The translations under genes and the position numbers were made by a program. This document shows, in pieces, positions 1-11,989 of a DNA stretch of 64,000 bases. The first letter of the stretch is position 1, and each line of letters begins with the position of its first letter. The DNA lies in NCBI RefSeq assembly GCF_000237925.1, contig NC_031502.1:18102909-18166908 (forward strand), read 5' to 3'. The notes beneath the pieces were generated by a model. It worked only from the letters and a program-made list of their open reading frames with translations. It had not been told where the DNA came from and did not search any database. The DNA is from Schistosoma mansoni (lineage: Eukaryota > Platyhelminthes > Trematoda > Strigeidida > Schistosomatidae).

Positions 1-3000
1 AAATCCTAACAATGCCAAAATGTGGAATAATGTAGGGCATTCTTTGGAAGCTGAAGGAAAATACTCAGAAGCACTTGGTTACTTTAGAAAAGCTGTCAAG
101 TACGTTTCATATTCTCTTTAACCTGCATTCATTTTGTGCATATTCAAAAATGTAGGCTATTATTATTATTATTATTATTATTATTCTCAGTTTAATATTC
201 CATGACGACGAATTTTCGACCTGTGTTAATACCTTGAAAGTATTAAGCTTTCGTGTTTTATAAACTATAAGCATGCTGTTAAGAACTTACCCAAGTAAGA
301 ATCAGGCTTTAGTAAAGACAATTTTTAATCTACTAGCATCGAAATTTCGGATAGCTCGAGTTTACGTTTAGAAAAAAATGAAGGCGAATTAGGGATGTCT
401 TTGTGATTGTGTTAAAGTTTAGATGTACTGCATTACTGTGCGGGAAGTTTGGCAGTTTGTCTCTCAGAACTGCAGTTTGATATCCGACAACTGTGTTGGA
501 TCACCAATCTCTCCACCTCAAAGTACAAGCTTCTCTGACTTGATCGTGGTGTACACATTTTATTTCGTTGTTTTCTGACTCCTTTTTATGTTCTTAATTG
601 CACGGTACTCTTTAATACTTATTTCCACATGATTTTTAATTTTATCTCTCAATATTGTCATTTTGTTTTGTATGGAGCATATCTTGGTGCCATTCCGTAC
701 CAAGAATATTTGTTGTAAACTACAAAAGCAAATCTTTTATATCAGATCATTAAATATAAGAAAGATATTTGCCATTAACTTAAGTGTTGCCTGTGGTCGA
801 TAATTATCATTTCTCAGAAAATAGTTTCTCTGATAAATACTTTCGTTTCAATTCCTAGTATTAACTTGCTTTAATACAAACATAATTTGATATAATCATA
901 GTTCATTTCAGTTGTCTAAATAGGCACATATCTCCTCAAAGTTTCAGACGATCCTTGTAAACTTACCATAACAATAAAAAATCTCTGTTCTGAGCTTTTC
1001 ATTGATTTCCTCAGATTGGTCATGGAAAATTATTATCCCATATTTTCAAATGTGTCAGCTGTGTCCTCTGATTTTTGGTCTATCATTATTTGATTTAACT
1101 CAATCATCAAGTTAGAAATGTATAATCTTACCTGATAATTTCTTAACACATACTTTACATCCTATCCCCTCACTTCCATTAATTATCACGCATTTGGTAA
1201 CCTTTTGTAACCAAATGTTTTTTTTCGAAATGGGGTTATGGGTATTATTTCCTATGCGTAACATCAGTTCGTCTTTGAAATTTGATAATCCCACTCTAAT
1301 CCAACATGCTCCGTCTGGCTAAAACTGTATTAATAATTCTTTTTGTGCATTTAACATATATTAAACTTCGTAGCCGAAAATTTCCTCATTATAAAAATTT
1401 TTCTGTCTTGCTTAAAATCTGCAGAATAATTATAAATAATCATTCTATTGTATACCTCTAAATTACGCATATTCTGTAGTGTTCAACCAAATGATATGGG
1501 CGCTCGAATCAATGTTGGCCGCACATATGTAAACCTGGGAATGCCAGATAAAGCAGAAGAAGCGTATTACGGAGCACTGGAATATTTCCCTAAACCAAAG
1601 AAAGGTATTTATGCTGTTTGTTAGTTATAAAAATAACCGGAAACCAAGATTAACATTTGCTTGTTGTTAACCCAATTGTTCTGTAGAAATGTTGGAACGA
1701 CTGACATGGACGAACTGATAATTTATTTAAAGGATATACTACTAAATACCAACTTCATGAATTTTCTTCTTGTACTCCACTAATTACGAGTCCGTTAACA
1801 CTAAGCTGTATGTTCCAAAAGCTATCGATAGTCCATGCAACTTTTAACTCGTTACCCTAACTACCAATCAGAACCCTAGGAATACTAGATTATTACCCCG
1901 TACTATCCTGGATTATTTGGATTTTGACGTCCATCGTGGTGCACAATACTTACAAAACTAATACATTTACGGTGCAAATATGAATAACAGTTTTATAACT
2001 AATTAACTGTAACTCTGGTATGAAAAAATATATAGTGATAGTGTGTCAGATAGAAATTTAGAACTAGTACAACATAAAAATGCTGTAAATCAGTTATTTA
2101 GTACAGCTTAAAATTGCATAAACTAATGCATTGGAAGAAAGCTTCCTAAGTTTCCCGTTTCCATCTATTTACTCATCCATAACACAGCCGAATAGATTTT
2201 ACAATGTAGGACCTTTGAAGAATTAGTTATGTAGATATATATTAGGTACTTGAAGTTGTTATCTATATGAAAAAATACTGAACCAAAATCGTATGACCTC
2301 CATTTGCTTGTCACGTAAAAAAATAAATAACTAAAAGTGAAAGTAACTCACTCAAAAACCAATTTTTATTCAATTGTGCCCGTTATAAAAGTTTTCGACG
2401 AGTTAATGTGGTAGTGGTTATTCCCAGTGTAATCTGAATGTTGTAAAATATTTTCATGGATTGTGTAGTTGGATGGTTTGATGGAGTGAATTTCTTAGCT
2501 GATAGAAAATGTTGTTACAGTTTAAGTAGTATTAACTGTTACATCTTAACTTATCAGTAATTATGAGGAGCAAAAAAGGTGCTGAATAAATCTACAATCT
2601 TGCGGTTTATCGATTCAAGTACCAAACCCTAAACTCGATTATATCAAGTGTTTTAAGTGGGTTTCCTTTACAAAGTTTTTGTGAGAAGGTAGTATTGCTA
2701 ACTTGCACACCATAAATGTGATCTTTAGTATACCAACTTATATACAGTTACTTGAATTGTACTATAAAGTCTAGAGAAAGATTTGAGATTCGCGACCTTA
2801 GTTGGAAATATCCGAGAAAATCATCTCGTTATAAAGGTTTTACTTTGTTTATGCTTGGGGTTCACCGTCGGACTTTTACTTGCTTGTCATAAGCGTTTCG
2901 CTTAGCTCGGTCAGCTACTTATAGCATTCTCTATAATTCTAGTACAAATGCTTCTGGTTTTTTAACACACCTGAGGCACGACGAAATGATTTCACAATTT

Positions 3001-6000
3001 ATTTCCGCATGTTGTATCATAAATGGGCGTTAATTACTAAAAAAAAAACAAGGCTAGTAATCTCCCTCCCAAGACATTCTTGAACTTATTGTGACTGATG
3101 TTTGTATCAAGATTCTTCAGGCTTCCCTTAAATTCTTTCCTAAAATTTGGTCGCTGACGTACGCTGACACTGCTCAGTGTTTGGTTTATATATTTCGTAG
3201 GTCAAACTTATTATGCTCGTGTTTCTCCCAAAGATCTAATGGTCTTCATCAATCTTGCCAATTTATACATCAATAAATCACCCCCAAGGCTTGAGGATGC
3301 TGCTGTTCTTCTTCGCCGAGCTATTTCACTGAGATCTGATTTTGTGGACGCATACCAAAACTATGGTAGTGTACTTATCAAGTTAGGAAGGTAAGTCCAC
3401 AATCTGAATTCAAGATAATATGCTTATTTTCAAAACATTGTATTTGGTTGGTTATTTATATCTCAAAGGTATATAGACGAACAATACTCCTCCCAACAAA
3501 CTAGGGTGCTCTGCTCAGCTTTTTTAATTTATACGGCAACCTTTTTTGTCATCTAAAGGATTCGGACCCTAACCACTTTTGGCAGATTCCTTTTAATTAA
3601 GTGGGTAATTAAAAATGAATGGTTGATGTTAACTCTACTGTCCATCTGAACTTGATTCCCAAAGATCAAACTATTAACAGCATTATGTAAACCTTTGCCC
3701 TTACTCACTCTGGAGGGTGCTTATCATCAGCACAGTAAATTTAATTGACAGAACATTAACCAGCTTTATGGACAGGAGCAGTTGAATCGCTAGAAACCAA
3801 AAGACAAACTACCTAAACTGACCATCTGTTTTACATTCCTCTGCGACATTCAAAAGTGTACAAGTCCTCTAAAATTAGTTACGTAATATTTCCAGTTAAA
3901 TGCTATTTGTTCGTTAGTTAATATCAATCTTATCCCGGTTTCTCTTAGTCGATAGAAAATGACGACTAAAATATAATATCTCTGGTAGTTTAAAATCTCA
4001 GCTTATTCATCTTTTGCTTCGTTAAATCCACCACAGTAATACTTCGTCTATTTCTTTTTTACTTAAAACTCTAGGTATAAAGAAGCTGAGGAAGCGTATA
4101 GAAATGCTTTATCGTACCAACCGAAAAGCCCAGACTTAAATTACAACGTAAGTATAATATATTGTTAATTCGTCTTCGTGCATATACCATGTTTGGAATC
4201 TTGGATCATATTGCTTAAAAAATTTATCTCTTGTTGTCACAGTGTATTTTCCAAAACATCATACATCTACAATATGAATACCAGTACCCGATTTGTTAGG
4301 ATATCAAGAACTTTAAATCCAAGTGAAAGAAGCCTAGTACAGTGTAAAAGTAAAACATCACCTAATGTTATGACTGTATAAAAGAAGGCCGTTGCCAATT
4401 CGTTATAATTTTGTGTCTGGCTTTTATCACGTGATTTATCCACTAATCGAAATACGACTTTTCTAATCTTAACACTGTGCCAAATCAATGACGTTCGACC
4501 AGTATGAGCAGTCTAGCGTCCTTATTGGTCCCTTGTCCGCCTAGCCCTTCCAATTGAGTCCAGAACACCAATTGCAGCTTCTGCTATGCCTATCGTTTAT
4601 TTCAAGCATACTCGGTGTATATACCAGACAGACAGACCGCATCACACCATAAAATAGAAAATGATATTTGTACAAGGTCAAGCCAAATGTGGCTGTGAAC
4701 GTGGGTGACAATAATCAATAAACTGAGTATAATTTAGGGACAGTGAGTCGTATAATAATAATTCATAAGCCAAAATAAAGCTTATAATAAGATAAATGTG
4801 AATATACACAATCTAATCACTCAATGGTTAAACAAGAATGTATATAGAATAATCGTCCATTAATAGGTCCCGGAAGTTACCCGTACTCATGTCTTTGCTA
4901 GAATATAACACCTAAATAATAATTAAACTGGCAAAACATTATTCCTTGCAGTACAATAATTTTACCAATTAATACTTGTGAAACCACTAGGATATTTACC
5001 AGAAATGTGTCAGAACTTATTCAGTTCAAAGAAATAGTTTTATTTGAATGATAACAAAATGGTTCTCGTTCATTAAGATTGAAGCTATTCCTATTTGAAA
5101 ATGGTTTCCAACTCCAACATATTTCTGTTGACAATCTGACCATTCTTGTTCCAAGATGCATACGAATATTATTTAGGAACAATGTCGAAGGTTCATATTA
5201 TAAATGATGTAATTGTGCAAATAGTGTGAAAATATAATTTTTGAGGCCATCATACGAGTTTTTATTTATTTATTTAAACACATAAACATTGGTACAAGGA
5301 AGCACCAGATAAATATGCGCCTCACAAATCTCATTCGATTTGTGTGAGGGCTGTGATACTGCCCAGGTGCCCAAACTGAAGCAGGTGGTTTTCTTAAGGG
5401 GCCACACCCGGAGCCTTTGACCTGAAGGTCTAGTCCACAAGGCAGTGGAGCATCGTGAGGAGATGCAATCCCATGGCAGCCGTTGACCAATGACAGGTTC
5501 TTCCGCCATTCGTTCCATCAGGATACTGGAGCCCATGTGCACCATTGGTTTGGAATCAGGGTTTTCCAACTCCCCTAGGTGGACACTCCACATTCACTAA
5601 CCCGGTTAAAGCGCCGGACATTCGCTTTTCGTCCTCTCACTTTCGTGAACAACACTCCCGCCACGAGAAGGCAGTGAGTAGGACTTCCTTGGCAGAGGCT
5701 ATATATTCGCGTGGCCATGTGAGAGCATTTCGGGAGGGAGAGCGGACTCTCCCCATTCTCGGCTGTACCTGGGCATTTGGGGGCTCATCATACGAGTGAT
5801 TATTATTAATATTATTGTAGAGTTAATAGACGCTTGGATTTTTGTATTATTCATTGAAATCATGAACCGATCAGTGTACTTTTTATTCTTATATCCGCCT
5901 ATCGACAAATCGCTGTTTTCTGCCTTAATATTTCAGATTTATCATTATTACTATTGAAATCATGAACTTATCTAAGTTAGGCCACCAATTTAAACCTGGA

Positions 6001-9000
6001 AGCACCGGATGCCTTTTTGGTTTTAGTACGAGATTCCCCATCACCAAAATTAATTATTTTCCCATTAATACGTCTTTATGTCCTTTATGGTCAAGTTATG
6101 TACATATTGTCATGTTCAAATTGTGCTGCTATGTGGCCAGACATTTCAGTTATAATATTGTGAGTTTTTAGTTCTAGTTAAAATAGGGTACAATAAGGAA
6201 TTAATCTGCTTTCTATCTTCGCCTACTGATTGGATACTGGGTTAGGTGCTCAGAGATAAATAATTGTCAAGGTCTTGGTTGTTGTTCGCTGTGTCATTTG
6301 ATAAACAGGTCACTGGTTCTACTGGCATTATAGACGAACTAATCGTTAACTGGACTAGATAGAATACGATTAGTGTAAGGATTGCCCGATCACGCATACC
6401 CCAATACAATCTAAGTTCCAGTTTCTTCTTTTCCCCATTGAATAAATAAATGTAGTGGGCGATTTGAAACTTAATATAAGATGTACGTGATAGCTTTTTA
6501 CTGGTAAAGCACAAGAAACAAACTTGTACGTTTATTTTCTTTGGAACAAAGTTAGTCTCAAGGTTCAGAGTTTTAGAACATTAAGCAAATGTTTTTTTCA
6601 TTTTTAAATATGATGTATTCATACTATTTCCCTAATGGAAACAGTAACCAAACTGGTTGTTCTTATGCATTGTTGCTTAAACTATTTGATAGTTTTCGCC
6701 GTGATGATTGATTGCTAAGTTGGATTTCTTTACATTTCATTGACATTCTCTTTCAGTTGGGAGTTGTTCTCTTAGAGTCTCATAAGAAATCCGAGGGTTT
6801 GTCTTATTTAAACACTGCCTTAACTTACAATCCACAACATGAGGTATGTTTTATGTTGAATATCAATAATATTGTTACTCATTCAAAAATATTATTTGTT
6901 CAGCTGTAAGTGAATTTTAGAAAATACCGAATTTCTCTCTAAAAACAATTGAGCTCTGAAATATTCAGTTCCTTAAATTGGACTTGAAACAGTGGGATAG
7001 AATTTGAATAAAAAGTGGTTGTTTTGACAAATACACTTCTAATGTTGATTGCCAAGGTTTGCGTCTTACAGTTGTTAATCTGTTACTGTTTGCATACACA
7101 CAATAAATAGATCTTCAGATATTGCTTGTATATGTATCGCTATTACATTTTGAGATTCAGTAAGCGTATCTACTGATTTTTGAAACTTATCGGTTGAATT
7201 CCTGTGCATCAGTAAACTTCACGGCCACCAATGAAACGCGAACTGAGCATCTATTCCTTGTGATGAGAGGACAAAGCATTAACCAATAGACTGCAGAGCT
7301 GTCACTATTATTATTTTCAGTGTTATTTGTTCATTTATTGAACAGAACTGACCACCTTATTATCGATGTGAGGCTAGTGCTCAAGAGTTTGGTCTCGGAT
7401 TCGAGTTTCGCCAAAGATAGCACATATCCAGATGACGAAACGCTTATAACAGATCTCACTGCTGACTAATACCAGATATGGCCAATTGTTAACAGTCTAA
7501 GTTATCTCTGATAAATACACAATTTTTCCTGAGAAAAATACGAATAAGTTCTTTAAGTGAGCAGTTTTAAATACTATGTTAACACCCTTTGGTTTTAAAA
7601 GACCACTGAAATTCATTATTATAGAAACTTTTAAAGATACAGCGTTGACTTCTTACTAAGTCCCTACTAATCAAATTACAACCACAGGGTTGTTTTTTCA
7701 TTGGATATGCAATTTACAAAAATGGTAGTACCAAGTCCATAAATATCTCCACTTTTGTCAATATTTTGTTTTAAACGCACAGATATATGATAAAGCTCAG
7801 ACGCAAAACTCTAAATCCACTAGGAAAAAAAATATAATCCGATAATTTAATAGAACATAATCTATGATGAATTTCGGGATGTAAATTTAGGAAGGCTACA
7901 TGAACATATAAATATTTTATTATAATAACATGTTTTCAGTGAGTTCCCACTAACTATATCGATTTCTTTTATCATATCCAGCCTTCCCTGTTTGCTGTTG
8001 CATCAACTCTTGGTGAATCAGCTAATCCTGATGACCAGCTAAGAGCGATAAACATGCAAGTTAAACAAGTTTTTGACAATTTGATTCTTTTACAGAAATC
8101 CTTTTCCTCCTCTTACGAATTAAAAAAGAATCAGAATGTTAGGGATTTTTCATTGATGATGTGTATGAGAACAAAGTGTCAATTTCCCTTTAAACTGATG
8201 AACACCCTGAAAGTCATATTGCTTTGGGTTTGGTAGACCATGTACTAAAATTCAAGATTAGCAGAAGATTACCAGGTCCACTTACTGATCATTAAAGAAA
8301 TTTTTTACCATCTTAATTCTCTATAAGTCTCTGTACCAAATATTTAGTTTTAAATGTGATGAAATGAGCATCAAATCTAATGGCCATATTATCCAAAAAA
8401 CTCATCGAGTTTGTATTTTATTTGTAGCTATGAACATCTTCTCAAACAAAATTTCGAACCGATCAAAGTACATTTCGCCTTGGGTATGTTACAAACCGAT
8501 AAAAAGAATTATATCAAAGCATCTAAACATTATCAAAATGTTATTCTTGTAAGTGATTTATTTAAACAGATGTGATCATTAATTCAGAGCAATTTGAGAG
8601 AAAGAGAATCTTACTTTCTGAAGCAAGAAACCTAACTAATTTGTTGTATATTCCGATACTACAATATTAACCATCTTATTGAAATCGTGGAACGATAAAT
8701 TTTAAACCACCATTGAAAACCTGGAAGCACTAGACGGCGACTTCGTCCTAGCATGGGACTCCTCAGCATGCGCGATCACAACTCCTCACGTGGGAGTCGA
8801 ACCCAGGATCTTCGGTCCCGCGTGCGAACACTTTACCTCTCGACCACTGAGTGGGAATCTAACGTTTTTAATGACTAACTTAAATCATTTTTTATTTGAA
8901 ATTAGACACTTCAGCAGGTTTCAAGATTGGAAAAAAAACTGCATATGACTAGATGGAGACACCACTTTACAGATTATGTACAACAACAAAAAAACTGAAC

Positions 9001-10428
9001 TGGTGCTAGTTGATTTACACTGAAGATAATGTTAGTAGCATTTGGAAGGAAGTAATTATTCTTTGAGTTGTTCCAAAAACAGTTAACTCGTCTATTTTAT
9101 TGCAGTGAACGAAAGCTTGATGGGGAAAACCATTCTATTTTTTATGCCAAATCGCACAGTGGCATTGTAAAATATGAAAATCATACATTAAATACATCGT
9201 TTGTATATCTCCCTTAAGTTATCATTTACATAATTCATCATTCTTGCGATCGTGTTGTCATTCTTATTGGTGTCTGTTTCCCTTTCTTTTCTTATTTCAC
9301 TCTTGCTGGTAAGCATTCTACTTCCAGTTCCTACTACATACTACATATATCTGTCCGCATAAGAAGTACAAACCGCATTAAATCTATTCGTTTTTTAGTC
9401 ATTAATCTACTAATTTGTAATCATAATGATTATAAGATTTTGTCCGTTTTAGATTACATACGTGTTTCTCATCCGGATATGTGTTAACTCGATGTTTTTT
9501 TTATTTTGTCGTTTTTAAGCTGGATTCTGATCATAAAGGTTCTTTATTTAACCTAGCTCTACTTTATCGAAATCATCTTGGAAAACCAGATGACGCAAGG
9601 AATCTCGCACTTCATCTCATCAAAGTAAATTTAAATTTATTAGTTTTATGCACTGAAAATCATTGACATAAAGTGCTTTTTTATTAATTTAATCACAGTG
9701 AATTAATGGAATGACTAAATCAATATTCTAGACCTTCATTTAGTCCTAACTAGTTTAATTTCAACTAATTTATCTTATTCTGCTTGTTTAATGACTGAGA
9801 AATTGTTTAGTACTTTGTACCACAGCTAAAAGTTAAATGCCCAAACCACATCAACAGAATTAAACGAAAAATGAAAACTGATAAACCTTAGCTATTAAAC
9901 TGTTTCTTTTGTCATTATTCATTTTGATCATATGTTAACTGTGTGATCATATCTAAAGAGTAATGATTGACGCACTTCGCGATAAAAATTTCTTTCTTTC
10001 TTGTGTGTGACTTTTTTCTTCTACAGGTTCATCCTTCACATATAAAGTCTTATTTACTTCTCGGAGATATAGAGTTAACTGAAAAGGCGAACATAAAACT
10101 AGCAAAGCAAGTAAGCTTTAACTGTAAATCTATGAATTCGTTAATGCTACCTCATCCTGAACATACGTCAACATATACTTACTTTTTTCCTACATAGTAT
10201 TTTGAAGAAGCGCTGAAATTGGACCCAAAGAACATTCAGGCAAAACATAACCTTTGTGTTGCTTTGGCAGATGAAGATAAGCTAGAACAATCGGAATCAT
10301 GCCTTTTAGAGGCTATAGCCATGGAACCGAAGCCTCAAAACCATTTACTACAACATCTAGAAATTATACGTGGACGTCTGCATTCTCGTGGAAGACATAC
10401 ATATACCAAGTTAAAGAATGTTAACTAA
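1..10428 (+). CDS. TMTC3: TMTC3-like TPR protein, C-terminal ten exons (5'-partial)
   Basis: TMTC proteins are ER membrane proteins with a C-terminal TPR array; the family is linked to O-mannosylation of cadherin-type substrates. Ten exons read in frame: 1-99, 1480-1604, 3201-3390, 4075-4147, 6757-6843, 7982-8055, 8428-8548, 9520-9624, 10027-10110 and 10198-10428, with TAA at 10426-10428. They encode about 395 residues of TPR helices. Family-like stretches include [37 protein letters not shown] and [18 protein letters not shown], in the order I know from vertebrate TMTC3. All acceptors are AG. Donors are GT except after exon 6, where the phase requires a GC donor at 8056. The N-terminal membrane part lies upstream of the window. 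The C-terminus stops soon after the last TPR and lacks the long tail of vertebrate TMTC3. TMTC1, 2 or 4 is less likely. Confidence 0.85.
100..1479 (+). other. TMTC3-like intron, no gene seen
   Basis: AT-rich intron bounded by GTACGT at 100 and TAG at 1477-1479. Apart from the ATT microsatellite near its start I see no coding stretch or recognisable mobile element. Confidence 0.6.
159..186. repeat. (ATT)n microsatellite
   Basis: About nine uninterrupted ATT units in the first TMTC3-like intron of the window. Confidence 0.9.
1605..3200 (+). other. TMTC3-like intron, no gene seen
   Basis: AT-rich intron between exons 2 and 3. I recognise no transposon or coding segment in it. Confidence 0.55.
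4366..4910 (-). mobile_element. Solo LTR with 5-bp target duplication (TGTTAT...ATAACA family)
   Basis: A 545-bp LTR starts TGTTATGACTG and ends GAATATAACA, the inverted TG...CA termini of a retroviral-type LTR. It is flanked by the perfect 5-bp duplication CCTAA (4361-4365 and 4911-4915), so it inserted by integrase and now stands alone in a TMTC3-like intron. An AATAAA signal reads on the minus strand, so I orient it minus. A close copy lies at 49306-49853 and a diverged one at 37786-38213. The 5-bp duplication suits Ty3/Gypsy, but no linked pol proves the family. Confidence 0.88.
5259..5785 (-). mobile_element. Short non-autonomous RTE derivative with 11-bp target duplication
   Basis: A 527-bp minus-strand insertion flanked by CATCATACGAG at 5248-5258 and 5786-5796. 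Read on the minus strand, about the first 440 bp match the 5' region of the long RTE at 23365-23808. The last 75 bp match its 3' end (27377-27451) with the AAAT-type tail. The endonuclease/RT coding part between them is absent. The element is thus an internally deleted RTE presumably moved by enzymes of the long form, much as RIME relates to ingi in trypanosomes. Related copies are at 51408-51930 and 52132-52640, with a partial one at 19170-19310. Confidence 0.85.
5950..6035 (-). mobile_element. Decayed hammerhead-SINE 3' fragment
   Basis: The stretch with GCCACCAATTTAAACCTGG and AAGCACCGGATGCC resembles the 3' flank of the hammerhead SINEs at 8676-8860 and 10735-10910. No ribozyme core or tRNA-like head remains. 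The match is short and diverged. Confidence 0.4.
8676..8860 (-). mobile_element. tRNA-derived SINE with decayed hammerhead (Sm-alpha-like)
   Basis: On the minus strand a tRNA-like head (TGGTCGAGAGG as A box, GGGTTCGACTCCC as B box) is followed by a hammerhead-like segment: CTGAGGA, GTCC/GGAC stem II, then GAAG where the core needs GAAA. The mutated core and weak stem I predict an inactive ribozyme. It lies in the TMTC3-like intron between exons 7 and 8. Relatives are at 10735, 51125, 52745 and 57250. Confidence 0.7.
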
Positions 10429-10734
10429 TCGAACTATCGAAATCATACATGATTTAAATGTTTAAAAACTGTATCCATTGTTTGTCTTTTACACAGGAAT
10501 ATGACGATCCACAAAGGGACACTACTTACACGTTGACTATAAAATGTAATTTACGCCCACGAATATCTATTTTCAGATCAAGTTGACCGGAATACTTATT
10601 TCATGTAGGACGTTTGACAAGACCACATCAATATGGCGCATATCATTAAACGCGAGGATCAAGTTGGTGGAAGAATAAGTATATAAGGGTTTAAAATTTG
10701 ATCACTTCACTAACTCTCGTTTCATCTTTATATA

Positions 10735-10910
10735 GGTAAGATCATGAGTCAATTGAAGCTAGACCACCATGGAAAACCTGTAGGCACTGGACGGCCGTTT
10801 CGTCCTTTTGTGGGACTCCTCAGCAGTAAGCATCCATGATCCCACACTCGCGGGATTCGAACCCAGGACCTACCAGTCTCGCGCCAGAGCACTCGTTTCA
10901 TCTATTCGAC
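10735..10910 (-). mobile_element. tRNA-derived SINE with hammerhead (Sm-alpha-like variant)
   Basis: About 300 bp past the TMTC3-like stop, on the minus strand, a tRNA-like region with B box GGGTTCGAATCCC (complement at 10852-10865) leads into a hammerhead-like module. The order matches the Sm-alpha SINEs of schistosomes: pol III promoter, then ribozyme. No clear target duplication was found. Confidence 0.72.
10780..10840 (-). ncRNA. Hammerhead ribozyme, core intact
   Basis: Minus strand: stem I ACTG/CAGT, core CTGAGGA, stem II GTCC/GGAC, core GAAA, a stem III of CGG/CCG with almost no loop, and cleavage triplet GTC. The conserved CUGANGA and GAAA boxes are both present. A minimal stem III is typical of SINE hammerheads, which often work better as dimers. 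Confidence 0.7.
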
Positions 10911-11980
10911 CAAACCGAAACGCACTTAACTAAACGTTCAGTTAATAGTCTGCTTTCAACAAAGACTGTAATTTCTCAAATTCAGTAACAATTTATTTTC
11001 CTTATTACTCCAGTCATGTCCTATATATCTATTTTGAACGACGAAGCTAAGAATCTAGTTGACCTGCTCAAAAATTAGTATAGGGCTTAGCAATAGCGTA
11101 TTTTCACTTACCATTAAATATCATTCCGACATGATATTCGCGACCTACTTATTGATAGTATGGGCCTTTTTGATGTGTGCTTTTATGGGTATGAACCAAA
11201 ATATTTATTTATAAATTGATAGGTTTTGATTAGTCCTATCAATGAACCTTACAACTATTTTGTGAAGTCAACTAAGTTAAATTATGTGAAATGACCATCT
11301 GGAAATCATAGATGCTCTCACTCCCATGAGCGTCCTACTTTATGACAATCATATGATTCCATCAATTGTGAGTTTTGTGGTTGATAATTCGTTCAACCCA
11401 CCTTTAAACATGTACAAGAGACTGATTATTTTCGAAACAAAAACTCTCTTCACCTGCATGACATGGAGATCGATATGCAGTTTCTGAACGCTATAGATAG
11501 AGATTGCATAAACTCAAACCATCAAAATATGCTATACTCTATACTACGCGTTTTAGACCAGTGAATGTAAAAGCTGTCTAACAATACTTTTATGAATCGG
11601 TCATTAGAAACGGTTTGATCGTGAAATCTTTCACGCCTTCAATTTGTTCGAGATAATGCAATGAGCAGGAAAACTAAAAAAGATAATTGAAAGTTCCCAA
11701 AGTGTTAATTCATGAAAGGAGACTGAGAAATGACTAAGCTTATTAAAGTATTTTTTTGCTTCTGAAGTCGGAAACTCGTAATTGGATGGAATTAATAGTA
11801 AAAAAACAAAGTACATGCCAAAATAGGTGAATCTACACAGTTGATCATGATAGTTTTTCTTAAAGATACGATGCATAACTGTTGGAAACGAGGAGTCGAA
11901 ATAATTCTTGGATTCCGCGACAACGGTCGTTTACAGATCAAATCACGATGCTACGAATCACCTTCGAACGATCACTTGAA
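10911..11980. other. Intergenic, nothing recognised
   Basis: AT-rich spacer between the TMTC3-like gene with its trailing SINE and the RTE composite. Short open frames here look random. Confidence 0.5.
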
Positions 11981-11989
11981 CGGAACTTG

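Noticed and set aside
6242-6514. 90-codon minus-strand open frame in a TMTC3-like intron
   Set aside because: No splice-site support or domain; composition as expected by chance.
7300-7470. Degenerate hammerhead SINE
   Set aside because: Only scattered words such as GGATTCGAGTTTCG and GACGAAACGC remain; the order is suggestive but stem II is missing.
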